Source: Sympetrum striolatum
Lineage: Eukaryota > Arthropoda > Insecta > Odonata > Libellulidae
DNA: 64,000 nucleotides
Direction of reading: 5' to 3'
Assembly (NCBI GenBank): GCA_947579665.1
Contig: OX388345.1
Span: 71,229,454 to 71,293,453, forward strand
The notes beneath the pieces were generated by a model. The model searched no databases, was not told where the DNA came from, and saw only the letters and a list, made by a program, of their open reading frames with translations. The translations under genes were made by a program, and so were the position numbers. Shown here in pieces: positions 35,124 through 49,894 of this stretch (positions are counted from its first letter, which is position 1; the number at the start of each line of letters is the position of its first letter).

Positions 35124-38100
35124 TCAGAAACTTGCATAGACCATGAAACATCCAGCACGATAAGGCCGAGGATACTTAAAGTATATTGTTTGTGCACTCT
35201 TCATACAATACATATATTGCTGCATTGTTTTATCTGATGATTTTTCCTGTGATTTTGTACTTTTTCTTATTTTTTTTATATCTCTCTTACAGATTAAACA
35301 GTTTTTTACAAGAACATTGGAAAGGACACCTTGAAGCTTGGTTGTACCTGGAAACGTCCTGCGCGATTACGCCGAGGATATTGTTATTGAAGTATATTGT
35401 TTGTGCTCTCTTTATAAAACACAGATTTAGCTCAATGTGTGTGTTTTTCAATAATTAACTCTGTGATATTATAATTTTTCTTATTATTTATTATTTCTCT
35501 CTTACAGATTGAACCGTCTTTTACCTGAACATTGGTAAGGACACTTGAAAGCTTGCTTAAACTGGGAATCATCCGGCACTATTACCCTGAGGTTTTTTTA
35601 GGTATACCGTATTGTGCCCTCCTTATTAAACCCATATATTGCTGCAATGTTTGTTTTTTCAATGATTTTTTCTGTGATCTTATACTTTTTCTTATTATTT
35701 ATTATTTCCTTATTACAGATAGGACCGTCTTTTACCTGAAGTTGGAAAGGATTCTTGGAAGTTTGCTTAGACCGGGAAACCTACAGCATGATTATGCAAA
35801 GGATGCTTTAAGTATATTGTTTGTGCCCTCTTTAGAGAACGCACAAATTGCTCAAAATTTTTGTTTTTCAATAATTGTTTCTTTGATTTTATACTTTTTC
35901 TTATTATTTATTATTTCCTTATCACAGATAAGACCATATTTTACCTGAACATTGGAAAGGATTCTTGGAAGCTTGCTTAGACCGGGAAACCTACAGCACG
36001 TTTACACCAAGGATGCTTTAAGTATATTGTTAGTGCCCTTTTTATAAAATACATATATTGCTGCAATGTTTGTTTTTTTAAACGAATTTATCTCTGATTT
36101 CATACTTACTGTTATATTTCAATATTTCGCTCTTACAGATTGGACAGTCTTTTACCTGAACATTGGAATGGTTTCTTTGATGCCAGCTAAGACCGGGAAT
36201 CGTCAAGCACGATTATGCCAAGGATACTACAAGTATATTGTTTGTGCTCTCTTTATAAAACTTATATAATGCTCAATATTTGGGTTTTTGAATGATCTTT
36301 TCTGTGATTTAATACTTTTATTTATTATTTCTCTCTTACAGATTGGACAGTCTCTTACCTTAACATTGGAAAGGACTCTTGTAAGCTTGCTTAGACTGGG
36401 AATCGTCCAGCACGCTTACACTGAGGATACTTTAAGTATATTGTTTTTGTTGTCTTTATAAAACATATACATTGCAGCAATTTGCGTTTTTGATTGATTT
36501 ATTCTGTGAATTTATACTATTTGTTATAATTAATTATTTCTCTCTTACAGATTGGACAGTCTCTTACCTTAACATTGGAAAGGACTCTTGGAAGCTTGCT
36601 TAGACGGATAATCGTCCAGCACGCTTAAGCTAAGGATACTTTAAGTATATTGTTTTTGTTGTATTTATAAAACATATACATTGCAGCAATTTGTGTTTTT
36701 GATTGATTTATTCTGTGAATTTATACAATTTGTTATAACTAATTATTTCTCTCTTACAGATTGGACAGTCTTTTACCTGAACATTGGAAAGGAATCTTGC
36801 AAGCTTGCTTTGACCAGGAATCGCCCAGCACGATTACCCTGTGAGTACCTTAAGTTTTTTTTTGTGCTCTCTTAGAAAATGCACATTTTGCTGCAAGGTA
36901 TGTGTTTTTGAATGATTTATTCTGTGAATTTATACTATTTGTTATAATTAATTATTTCTCTCTTACAGATTGGACAGTCTCTTACCTTAACATTGGAAAG
37001 GAATCTTGGAAGCTTGCTTTGACCAGGAATCGCTCAGCACGATTACCCTGTGAGTACCTTAAGTTTTTTTTTGTGCTCTCTTAGAAAATGCACATTTTGC
37101 TGCAAGGTTTGTGTTTTTGAATGATTTATTCTGTGAATTTATACTATTTGTTATAATTAATTATTTCTCTCTTACAGATTGGACAGTCTCTTACCTTAAC
37201 ATTGGAAAGGAAACTTGGAAGCTTGCTTTGACCAGGAATCGCCCAGCACAATTACCCTGTGAGTACCTTAAGTTTTTTTTTGTGCTCTCTTAGAAAATGC
37301 ACATTTTGCTGCAAGGTTTGTGTTTTTGAATGATTTATTCTGTGAATTTATACTATTTGTTATAATTAATTATTTCTCTCTTACAGATTGGTCAGTCTCT
37401 TACCTTAACATTGGAAAGGACTCTTGGAAGCTTGCTTAGACTGGGAATCGTCCAGCACGCTTACGCTGAGGATACTTTAAGTATATTGTTTTTGTTGTAT
37501 TCATAAAAAATATACATTGCAGAAATTTGTCTTTTTGATTGATTTATTCTGTGAATTAAAAACAATTTGTTATAACTAATTATTTCTCTCTTACAGATTG
37601 GATAGTCTTTTACCTGAACATTGGAAAGGAATCTTGCAAGCTTGCTTTGACCAGGAATCGCCCAGCACGATTACCCTGTGAGTACCTTAAGTTTTTTTTT
37701 GTGCTCTCTTAGAAAATGCACATTTTGCTGCAAGGTTTGTGTTTTTGAATGATTTATTCTGTGAATTTATACTATTTGTTATAATTAATTATTTCTCTCT
37801 TACAGATTGGACAGTCTTTTACCTGAACATTGGAAAGGAATCTTGCAAGCTTGCCTTGACCAGGAATCGCCCAGCACGATTACCCTGTGAGTACCTTAAG
37901 TTTTTTTTTGTGCTCTCTTAGAAAATGCACATTTTGCTGCAAGGTTTGTGTTTTTGAATGATTTATTCTGTGAATTTATACTATTTGTTATAATTAATTA
38001 TTTCTCTCTTACAGATTGGACAGTCTCTTACCTAAACATTGGAAAGGACTCTTGGAAGCTTGCTTGGACTGGGAATCGTCCAGCACGCTTACGCTGAGTG

Positions 38101-39059
38101 AACTTTAAGTATATTGTTTTTGTTGTATTTATAAAACATATACATTACAGCAATTTGTGTTTTTGATTGATTTATTCTGTGAATTTATACAATTTGTTAT
38201 AACTAATTATTTCTCTCTTACAGATTGGACAGTCTTTTACCTGAACATTGGAAAGGAATCTTGCAAGCTTGCTTTGACCAGGAATCGCCCAGCAATATTA
38301 CCCTGTGAGTACCGTAAGTTTTTTTTTGTGCTCTCTTAGAAAATGCACATTTTGCTGCAAGGTTTGGGTTTTTGAATGATTTATTCTGTGAATTTATACT
38401 ATTTGTTATAATTAATTATTTCCCTCTTACAGATTGGACAGTCTTTTACCTGAACATTGGAAAGGAATCTTGCAAGCTTGCTTTGACCAGGAATCGCCCA
38501 GCACGATTACCCTGTGAGTACCTTAAGTTTTTTTTTGTGCTCTCTTAGAAAATGCACATTTTGCTGCAAGGTTTGTGTTTTTGAATGATTTATTCTGTGA
38601 ATTTATACTATTTGTTATAATTAATTATTTCTCTCTTACAGATTGGACAGTCTCTTACCTTAACATTGGAAAGGACTCTTGGAAGCTTGCTTGGACTGGG
38701 AATCGTCCAGCACGCTTACGCTGAGGATACTTTAAGTATATTGTTTTTGTTGTATTCATAAAAAATATACATTGCAGAAATTTGTGTTTTTGATTGATTT
38801 ATTCTGTGAATTTATACAATTTGTTATAACTAATTATTTCTCTCTTACAGATTGGATAGTCTTTTACCTGAACATTGGAAAGGAATCTTGCAAGCTTGCT
38901 TTGACCAGGAATCGCCCAGCACGATTACCCTGTGAGTACCTTAAGTTTTTTTTTTGTGCTCTCTTAGAAAATGCACATTTTGCTGCAAGGTTTGTGTTTT
39001 TGAATGATTTATTCTGTGAATTTATACTATTTGTTATAATTAATTATTTCTCTCTTACA

Positions 39060-41470
39060 GATTGGACAGTCTCTTACCTGAACATGGGAAAGGAATCATG
39101 CAAGCTTGCTTTGACCAGGAATCGCCCAGCACGATTACCCTGTGAGTACCTTAAGTTTTTTTTTGTGCTCTCTTAGAAAATGCACATTTTGCCGCAAGGT
39201 ATGTGTTTTTGAATGATTTATTCTGTGAATTTATACTATTTGTTATAATTAATTATTTCTCTCTTACAGATTGGACAGTCTCTTACCTTAACATTGGAAA
39301 GGACTCTTGGAAGCTTGCTTGGACTGGGAATCGTCCAGCACGCTTACGCTGAGGAAACTTTAAGTATATTGTTTTTGTTGTATTTATAAAACATATACAT
39401 TGCAGCAATTTGTGTTTTTGATTGATTTATTCTGTGAACTTATACAATTTGTTATAACTAATTATTTCTCTCTTACAGATTGGACAGTCTTTTACCTGAA
39501 CATTGGAAAGGAATCTTGCAAGCTTGCTTTGACCAGGAATCGCCCAGCACGATTACCCTGTGAGTACCTTAAGTTTTTTTTTGTGCTCTCTTAGAAAATG
39601 CACATTTTGCTGCAAGGATTGTGTTTTTGAATGATTTATTCTGTGAATTTATACTATTTGTTATAATTAATTATTTCTCTTTTACAGATTAAACAGTTTC
39701 TTACCTTAACATTGGAAAGGACTCTTGGAAGCTTGCTTGGACTGGGAATCGTCCAGCACGCTTATGCTGAGGATACTTTAAGTATATTGTTTTTGTTGTA
39801 TTTATAACACATACACATTGCAGCAATTTGTGTTTTTTCAATGATTTTTTCTGTGAATTTATACTATTTGTTATAATTAGATATTTCTCTCTTACAGATT
39901 GGACAGTCTTTTACCTGAACATTGGAAAGGAATCTTGCAAGCTTGCTTTGACCAGGAATCGCCCATCATGATTTCCCTGTGAGTACCTTAAGTTTTTTTT
40001 TGTGCTCTCTTAGAAAATGCACATTATGCTGCAAGGTTTGTGTTTTTGTATGATTTATTCTGTGAATTTATACTATTTGTTATAATTAATTATTTCTCTC
40101 TTACAGATTGGACAGTCTTTTACCTGAACATTGGAAAGGAATCTTGGAAGCTTGCTTTGACCAGGAATCGCCCAGCACAATTACCCTGTGAGTACCTTAA
40201 GTTTTTTTTTGTGCTCTCTTAGAAAATGCACATTATGCTGCAAGGTTTGTTTTTTTGAATGATTTATTCTGTGAATTTATACTATTTGTTAAAATTAATT
40301 ATTTCTCTCTTACAGATTGGACAGTCTTTTACCTGAACATTGGAAATGAATCTTGGAAGCTTGCTTTGACCAGGAATCGCCCAGCACGAAAACCCTGTGA
40401 GTACCTTAAGTTTTTTTTGTGCTCTCTTAGAAAATGCACATTTTGCTGCAAGGTTTGTGTTTTTGAATGATTTATTCTGTGAATTTATACTATTTGTTAT
40501 AATTAATTATTTCTCTCTTACAGATTGGACATTCTCTTACCTGAACATTGGAAAGGAATCTTGCATGCTTGCTTTGAGCAGGAATCGCACAGCACGATTA
40601 CCCTGTGAGTACCTTATGTTTTTTTTTGTGCTCTCTTAGAAAATGCACATTTTGCTGCAAGGTTTGTGTTTTTGAATGATTAATTCTGTGAATTTATACT
40701 ATTTGTTATAATTAATTATTTCTCTCTTACAGATTGGACAGTCTCTTACCTTAACATTGGAAAGGACTCTTGGAAGCTTGCTTGGACTGGGAATCGTCCA
40801 GCACGCTTACGCTGAGTGAACTTTAAGTATATTGTTTTTGTTGTATTTATAAAACATATACATTGCAGCAATTTGTGTTTTTGATTGATTTATTCTGTGA
40901 ATTTATACAATTTGTTATAACTAATTATTTCTCTCTTACAGATTGGACAGTCTTTTACCTGAACATTGGAAAGGAATCTTGGAAGCTTGCTTTGACCAGG
41001 AATCGCCCAGCACGATTACCCCGTGAGTACCTTAAGTTTTTTTTTGTGTTCTCTTAGAAAATGCACATTTTGCTGCAAGGTTTGTGTTTTTGAATGATTT
41101 ATTCTGTGAATTTATACTATTTGTTATAATTAGATATTTCTCTATTACAGATTTCACAGTCTCTTACCTTAACATTGGAAAGGACTCTTGGAAGCTTGCT
41201 TGGACTGGGAATCGTCCAGCATGCTTACGCTGAGGAAACTTTAAGTATATTGTTTTTGTTGTATTTATAAAACATATACATTGCAGCAATTTGTGTTTTT
41301 AATTGATTTATTCTGTGAATTTATACAATTTGTTATAACTAATTATTTCTCTCTTACAGATTGGACAGTCTTTTACCTGAACATTGGAAAGGAATCTTGG
41401 AAGCTTGCTTTGACAAGGAATCGCCCAGCACCATTACCCCGTGAGTACCTTAAGTTTTTTTTTGTGTTCT
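39060..41470 (+). repeat. Duplicated block of about 11 units (first copy)
   Basis: This block of the array recurs at 42613-45020, offset about 3,554 bp. It is identified by shared private variants in the same order: AATCATGCAAGC in the first unit, ATTAAACAGTTTC, a GGAAATGAATC stop unit and ATTGGACATTCTC. It is a multi-unit duplication, like a higher-order repeat. Confidence 0.85.
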
Positions 41471-42612
41471 CTTAGAAAATGCACATTTTGCTGCAAGGTT
41501 TGTGTTTTTGAATGATTTATTCTATGAATTTATACTATTTGTTATAATTAGATATTTCTCTCTTACAGCTTGGACAGTCTTTTACCTGAACATTGGAAAG
41601 GAATCTTGGAAGCTTGCTTGGACCGGGAATCGTCCAGCACGATTACCCTGTGAGTACCTTAAGTTTTTTTTTGTGCTCTCTTAGAAAATGCACAATTTGC
41701 TGCAAGGTTTGTGTTTTTGAATGATATATTCTGTGAATTTATACTATTTGTTATAATTAGATATTTCTCTCTTACAGATTGGACAGTCTTTTACCTGAAC
41801 ATTGGAAAGGAATCTTGGAAGCTTGCTTTGACCAGGAATCGCCCAGCACGATTACCCTGTGAGTACCTTAAGTTTTTTTTTGTGCTCTCGTAGAAAATGC
41901 ACATTTTGCTGCAAGGTTTGTGTTTTTGAATGATTTATTCTGTGATTTTATACTATTTGTTATAATTAATTATTTCTCTCTTACAGATTGGACAGTCTCT
42001 TACCTTAACGTTGGAAAGGACTCTTGGAAGCTTGCTTGGACTGGGAATCGTCCAGCACGCTTACGCTGAGGATACTTTAAGTATATTGTTTTTTTTGTAT
42101 TCATAAAAAATATACATTGCAGAAATTTGTGTTTTTGATTGATTTATTCTGTGAATTTATACAATTTGTTATAACTAATTATTTCTCTCTTACAGATTGG
42201 ATAGTCTTTTACCTGAACATTGGAAAGGAATCTTGCAAGCTTGCTTTGACCAGGAATCGCCCAGCACGATTACCCTGTGAGTACCTTAAGTTTTTTTTTG
42301 TGCTCTCTTAGAAAATGCACATTTTGCTGCAAGGTTTGTGTTTTTGAATGATTTATTCTGTGAATTTATACTATTTGTTATAATTAATTATTTCTCTCTT
42401 ACAGATTGTACAGTCTTTTACCTGAACATTGGAAAGGAATCTTGGAAGCTTGCTTTGACCAGGAATCGCCCAGCATGATTACCCTGTGAGTACCTTAAGT
42501 TTTTTTTTGTGCTCTCTTAGAAAATGCACATTTTGCTGCAAGGTTTGTGTTTTTGAATGATTAATTCTGTGAATTTATACTATTTGTTATAATTAATTAT
42601 TTCTCTCTTACA

Positions 42613-45020
42613 GATTGGACAGTCTCTTACCTGAACATTGGAAAGGAATCATGCAAGCTTGCTTTGACCAGGAATCGCCCAGCACGATTACCCTGTGAGT
42701 ACCTTAAGTTTTTTTTTGTGCTCTCTTAGAAAATGCACATTTTGCCGCAAGGTATGTGTTTTTGAATGATTTATTCTGTGAATTTATACTATTTGTTATA
42801 ATTAATTATTTCTCTCTTACAGATTGGACAGTCTCTTACCTTAACATTGGAAAGGACTCTTGGAAGCTTGCTTGGACTGGTAATCGTCCAGCACGCTTAC
42901 GCTGAGGAAACTTTAAGTATATTGTTTTTGTTGTATTTATAAAACATATACATTGCAGCAATTTGTGTTTTTGATTGATTTATTCTGTGAACTTATACAA
43001 TTTGTTATAACTAATTATTTCTCTCTTACAGATTGGACAGTCTTTTACCTGAACATTGAAAAGGAATCTTGCAAGCTTGCTTTGACCAGGAATCGCCCAG
43101 CACGATTACCCTGTGAGTACCTTAAGTTTTTTTTTTGTGCTCTCTTAGAAAATGCACATTTTGCTGCAAGGTTTGTGTTTTTGAATGATTTATTCTGTGA
43201 ATTTATACTATTTGTTATAATTAATTATTTCTCTTTTACAGATTAAACAGTTTCTTACCTTAACATTGGAAAGGACTCTTGGAAGCTTGCTTGGACTGGG
43301 AATCGTCCAGCACGCTTATGCTGAGGATACTTTAAGTATATTGTTTTTGTTGTATTTATAACACATACACATTGCAGCAATTTGTGTTTTTTCAATGATT
43401 TTTTCTGTGAATTTATACTATTTGTTATAATTAGATATTTCTCTCTTACAGATTGGACAGTCTTTTACCTGAACATTGGAAAGGAATCTTGCAAGCTTGC
43501 TTTGACCAGGAATCGCCCATCACGATTTCCCTGTGAGTACCTTAAGTTTTTTTTTGTGCTCTCTTAGAAAATGCACATTATGCTGCAAGGTTTGTGTTTT
43601 TGAATGATTTATTCTGTGAATTTATACTATTTGTTATAATTAATTATTTCTCTCTTACAGATTGGACAGTCTTTTACCTGAACATTGGAAAGGAATCTTG
43701 GAAGCTTTCTTTGACCAGGAATCGCCCAGCACAATTACCCTGTGAGTACCTTAAGCTTTTTTTTGTGCTCTCTTAGAAAATGCACATTATGCTGCAAGGT
43801 TTGTTTTTTTGAATGATTTATTCTGTGAATTTATACTATTTGTTAAAATTAATTATTTCTCTCTTACAGATTGGACAGTCTTTTACCTGAACATTGGAAA
43901 TGAATCTTGGAAGCTTGCTTTGACCAGAAATCGCCCAGCACGAAAACCCTGTGAGTACCTTAAGTTTTTTTTGTGCTCTCTTAGAAAATGCACATTTTGC
44001 TGCAAGGTTTGTGTTTTTGAATGATTTATTCTGTGAATTTATACTATTTGTTATAATTAATTATTTCTCTCTTACAGATTGGACATTCTCTTACCTGAAC
44101 ATTGGAAAGGAATCTTGCATGCTTGCTTTGAGCAGGAATCGCACAGCACGATTACCCTGTGAGTACCTTATGTTTTTTTTTGTGCTCTCTTAGAAAATGC
44201 ACATTTTGCCTCAAGGTTTGTGTTTTTGAATGATTTATTCTGTGAATTTATACTATTTGTTATAATTAATTATTTCTCTCTTACAGATTGGACAGTCTCT
44301 TACCTTAACATTGGAAAGGACTCTTGGAAGCTTGCTTGGACTGGGAATCGTCCAGCACGCTTACGCTGAGTGAACTTTAAGTATATTGTTTTTGTTGTAT
44401 TTATAAAACATATACATTGCAGCAATTTGTGTTTTTGATTGATTTATTCTGTGAATTTATACAATTTGTTATAACTAATTATTTCTCTCTTACAGATTGG
44501 ACAGTCTTTTACCTGAACATTGGAAAGGAATCTTGGAAGCTTGCTTTGACCAGGAATCGCCCAGCACGATTACCCCGTGAGTACCTTAAGTTTTTTTTTG
44601 TGTTCTCTTAGAAAATGCACATTTTGCTGCAAGGTTTGTGTTTTTGAATGATTTATTCTGTGAATTTATACTATTTGTTATAATTAGATATTTCTCTATT
44701 ACAGATTTCACAGTCTCTTACCTTAACATTGGAAAGGACTCTTGGAAGCTTGCTTGGACTGGGAATCGTCCAGCACGCTTACGCTGAGGAAACTTTAAGT
44801 ATATTGTTTTTGTTGTATTTATAAAACATATACATTGCAGCAATTTGTGTTTATAATTGATTTATTCTGTGAATTTATACAATTTGTTATAACTAATTAT
44901 TTCTCTCTTACAGATTGGACAGTCTTTTACCTGAACATTGGAAAGGAATCTTGGAAATTTGCTTTGACCAGGAATCGCCCAGCACGATTACACTGTGAGT
45001 ACCTTAAGTTTTTTTTTGTG
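42613..45020 (+). repeat. Duplicated block of about 11 units (second copy)
   Basis: Same order of variant units as 39060-41470. The preceding unit pair matches at a different offset (about 3,345), so unequal exchange added or removed one unit at the edge. Confidence 0.85.
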
Positions 45021-46582
45021 CTCTCTTAGAAAATGCACAATTTGCTGCAAGGTTTGTGTTTTTGAATGATTTATTCTGTGAATTTATACTATTTGTTATA
45101 ATTAATTATTTCTCTCTTACAGATTGGACAGTCTCTTACCTTAACATTGGAAAGGACTCTTGGAAGCTTGCTTAGACTGGGAATCTTCCAGCACGCTTAC
45201 GCTGAGTGAACTTTAAGTATATTGTTTTTGTTGTATTTATAAAACATATACATTGCAGCAATTTGTGTTTTTGATTGATTTATTCTGTGAATTTATACTA
45301 TTTTTTATAATTAGATATTTCTCTCTTACAGATTGGACAGTCTTTTACCTGAACATTGGAAAGGAATCTTGCAAGCTTGCTTTGACCAGGAATCGCCCAG
45401 CACGATACCCTGTGAGTACCTTAAGTTTTTTTTTGTGCTCTCTTAGAAAATGCACAATTTGCTGCAAGGTTTGTGTTTTTGAATGATTTATTCTGTGAAT
45501 TTATACTATTTGTTATAATTAATTATTTCTCTCTTACAGATTGGACAGTCTCTTACCTTAACATTGGAAAGGAACCCTTGGAAGCTTGCTTAGACTGGGA
45601 ATCTTCCAGCACGCTTACGCTGAGGATACTTTAAGTATATTGTTTTTGTTGTATTTATGACACATATACATTGCAGCAATTTGTGTTTTTTCAATGATTT
45701 TTTCTGTGAATTTATACTATTTGTTATAATTAGATATTTCACTCTTACAGATTGGACAGTCTTTTACCTGAACATTGGAAAGGAATCTTGCAAGCTTGCT
45801 TTGACCAGGAATCGCCCAGCACGATTACCCTGTGAGTACCTTAAGTTTTTTTTTGTGCTCTCTTAGAAAATGCACATTTTGCTGCAAGGTTTGTGTTTTT
45901 TAATGATTTATTCTGTGAATTTATACTATTTGTTATAATTAGATATTTCTCTCTTACAGATTGGACAGTCTCTTACTTTAACATTGGAAAGGAATCTTGG
46001 AAGCTTGCTTGGACCGGGAATCGTCCAGCACGATTACCCTGTGAGTAACTTAAGTTTTTTTTTGTGCTCTCTTAGAAAATGCACATTTTGCTGCAAGGTT
46101 TGTGTTTTTGAATGATTTATTCTGTGAATTTATACTATTTGTTATAATTAGATATTTCTCTCTTACAGATTGGACAGTCTTTACCTGAACATTGGAAAGG
46201 AATCTTGGAAGCTTGCTTTGACCAGGAATCTCCCAGCACGATTACCCTGTGAGTACCTTAAGTTTTTTTTGTACTCTCTTAGAAAATGCACATTTTGCTG
46301 CAAGGTTTGTGTTTTTGAATGATTTATTCTGTGAATTTATACTATTTGTTATAATTAGATATTCTCTCTTACAGATTGGACAGTCTTTTACCTGAACATT
46401 AGAAAGGTATCTTGGAAGCTTGCTTTGACCAGGAATCACCCAGCACGATTACGCAGTGAGTACCTTAAGTTTTTTTTTGTGCTCTCTTAGAAAATGCACA
46501 TTTTGCTGCAAGGTTTGTGTTTTTGAATGATTTATTCTGTGAATTTATACTATTTGTTATAATTAATTATTTCTCTCTTACA

Positions 46583-49560
46583 GATTGGACAGTCTCTTAC
46601 CTTAACATTGGAAAGGACTCTTGGAAGCTTGCTTAGACTGGGAATCGTCCAGCACGCTTACGCTGAGGATACTTTAAGTATATTGTTTTTGTTGTCTTTA
46701 TAAAACATATACATTGCAGCAATTTGTGTTTTTGATTGATTTATTCTGTGAATTTATACAATTTTTTTATAATTAGATATTTCTCTCTTACAGATTGGAC
46801 AGTCTTTTACCAGAGCATTAAAAAGGACTCTTGGAAGCATGGTTAGACCAGGAATCGTCCAGCAAGATTGCGCCGAGGATACCTTAAGTGTACTGTTTGT
46901 GCTCTCTTTAAAATGCACATATATAATGCTCAATGTTTGTGCATTTGAATGATTTTTTCTGAGATTTAAAACTTTTTCTTTTTATTTCCTTCTTACTGAT
47001 TGGACCATATTTTACCTGAAGTTGGAAAGGACTCTTGGAAGCTTGCTTAGACCGGCAAACCAACAGCATGATTATGCCAAGGATGCTTTAAGTATATTGT
47101 TTGTTCCCTCCTTAGAGAATGCACAAATTGCTCAAAGTTTTTGTTTTTCAATAATTGTTTCTTTGATTTTATACTTTTTCTTATTATTTATTATTTCCTT
47201 ATCACAGATAAGACCATCTTTTACCTGAAGATTGGAAAGGATTCTTGGAAGCTTGCTTAGACCGGGAATCGTCCAGCACGATTACGCCCAGGATAATTTA
47301 AGTATATTGTTTTGTGCTCTTTTTATAAAACATATATATTGCTGCAATGATTGTTTTTATCGAATATGATTGAGACAGTACGTCCTTCCTTGTCCAAGAA
47401 AACATGTATGCGAAGTGTGACGCGAATCTCGCAAGAGTTTTGTACTAAAATCGAGGACATAATATGCAAACAAACTTACAAACCCAGGGAATGTTTGCTT
47501 TATATCATACAAGACATCTAACTTCCCTCATCCATGAGCTGGTAATCTAACTAATTATGTACCTGCAATTGCTGGGTACTTTCTTACAGAAAATTTCTCG
47601 TTATCCATTTAATAAATCGTCCTCCTCAAACAGCAGATTTGTGAGCCTAAAGTCCACGAGTATTTTTACGGGATAAAACATGAGCTGGTATTCAACAATG
47701 GGATCAGTCGTCAGGGGGAGGAGTTGTTTATAGCCTCGAATTTTCCCAAAAGTATTGTATATTGTACCAATATTCTCGCAAATTCTAATCAAAAGTATGA
47801 TTCCATGATATCCATATTATATGATTCCATAATTAGAATCTTTATTCGATTTTCTTTCTTTTGGTGTTTGTCTCGACTCGTACGACTATTCCTTCTAAAT
47901 TAATTCTTCAGGAGAAATAAAGCCTGCAACCGATAAAAGTGAAGCTTACCTGTATTCCTTATAAAAATCTATCTGAGCGATTTTGGTTAGAACCCATCAA
48001 TATTCTTGAATAAAAATGCGATAGTTTTTCCCTTCCTGATGTCAGAGGACACGTATGCAAAGTTTTAGACAAATTGGGCAAACGGTGTGGACTTCAATCC
48101 AAGTCAAACAAACCCACAAACACACAAACCAATAAAAAAACCCGCAGAATTTCTGCTTTATACATATAGATTATTTCCTTATTACAGATAGGACCGACTT
48201 TTACCTGAACACTGGGAAGGACTCTTGAAAGCTTGCTTAGACCGGGAAACCTACAGCATGATTACGCGTAGGATGCTTGAAGTATGTTGTTTGTGCCCTC
48301 TTTGTAAAACACATATATTGCTGCAATGTTTGTTTTTTCGAATGATTATTTCTGTGATTTTATACTTTTTCTTATTATTTATTATTTCTCTCTTACAGAT
48401 TCGACCGTCTTTAACGACACATTGCAAAGCACTCTTGGAAGCTTTCTTACACTGGGAATCGTCTATCACGATTACACCAAGGTTACTTTAAGTAAATTGT
48501 TTTTTGCTCTCTTTATAAAACACATTTATTGCTGCAATGTTTGTTTTTTTGAATTATTTATTCGGTGATTTTATACCTTTTGTAATAATTTATTATTTCT
48601 TTCTTCCAGATTGGACGGTCTATTTCCTGAACAATGGAAAGGACTCTAGGAATCCTGCCTGGACCGGGAATCGTCCAGCACGATTAAGCCGAAGGATACA
48701 GTAGGTATAATGTTTTTGCTTACTTTACAAAACTCATATATTGCTGCAATGTTAGTGTTTTTGAATGATTCCTTTTATGATATTGTAATTTTTCTTATTA
48801 TTTATTATCTCTCTCTTACAGATATGACCGTCTTTTACCTGAACATTGGTAAGGACACTTGAAAGCTTGCTTAGACCAGGAAACCTACAGCAGGATTACG
48901 CCGAGGATGCTTTAAGTATATTGCTTGTGCTCTCTTTAAAAGGCACCAATATTGCTCAATGTTTGGGTTTTTAAATGATTTTTCTGTGATTTTATACTTT
49001 TTCTTATAATTTATTATTTCTTAATTTTCTTATATCTTTATTTTCTTATGATTTATTATTTCTCTCTTACAGATTGTACCGTAACTTACCTGAACATTGT
49101 AAAGGGCACTTGGAAGCATACTTGGATGGGGAATTGTACAGCACGATTACGCCCAGGATAATTTAAGTATAATGTTTTTGCCCTCTTAATAAAACACAAA
49201 TATTGCTGCAATGTTTGTGTTTTTAAATGATTTTTTGGTGATTATATATTTTTTTTATTATTTATTATTTCTCTCTTTCAGATAGGACCGTCTTTTACCT
49301 GAACATTGGAAAAGACACTTGGAAGCTTTCTTGGACTGGGAATCGCCCATCATCATTATGCCGAGGTTACTTTAAGTATATTGTTTTCCGCTCTCTTTAT
49401 AAAACACATATATTGCTGCAATGTTTGTTTTTTGGAATGATTATTTCTATGATTTTATACCCTTTGTAGTAATTAATTATTTCTCTCTTCCAGATTTTAC
49501 AGTCTATTTCCTGAACATTGCAAACCGGGATGTTTGTGTTTTTGAATGATTTTTACTGTG
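46583..49560 (+). repeat. Segmental duplication with nested dispersed repeat (first copy)
   Basis: About 3 kb recurs at 53567-56544, offset about 6,984 bp, at high identity. It includes type B and diverged array units and the dispersed repeat inserted among them. Confidence 0.85.
47361..48171 (+). repeat. Dispersed repeat, copy 3, 5'-truncated inside the array
   Basis: It starts at CGAATATGATTGAGACAG, which corresponds to the middle of copy 1 (about 16725), and ends with the shared TTTCTGCTTTATACATATAG tail. The array resumes at ATTTCCTTATTACAG. Truncation at the 5' side with an intact tail is the pattern expected of target-primed insertion, though the class is unproven. Confidence 0.75.
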
Positions 49561-49894
49561 ATTATAGCCTTTTCTAATTTTTTTATTATTTCTCTCTTAC
49601 AGATTGGACAGTCTTTTACCTGAACATCAAAGGAATCTTGGAAGCTTGCTTTGACCAGGAATCGCCCAGCACCATTACCCTGTGAGTACCTTAAGTTTTT
49701 TTTTGTGCTCTCTTAGAAAATGCACATTTTGCTGCAAGGTTTGTGTTTTTGAATGATTTATTCTGTGAATTTATACTATTTGTTATAATTAATTATTTCT
49801 CTCCTACAGATTGGACAGTCTCTTACCTTAACTTTGGAAAGGACTCTTGGAAGCATGCTTAGACTGGGAATCGTCCAGCACGCTTACGCTGAGG

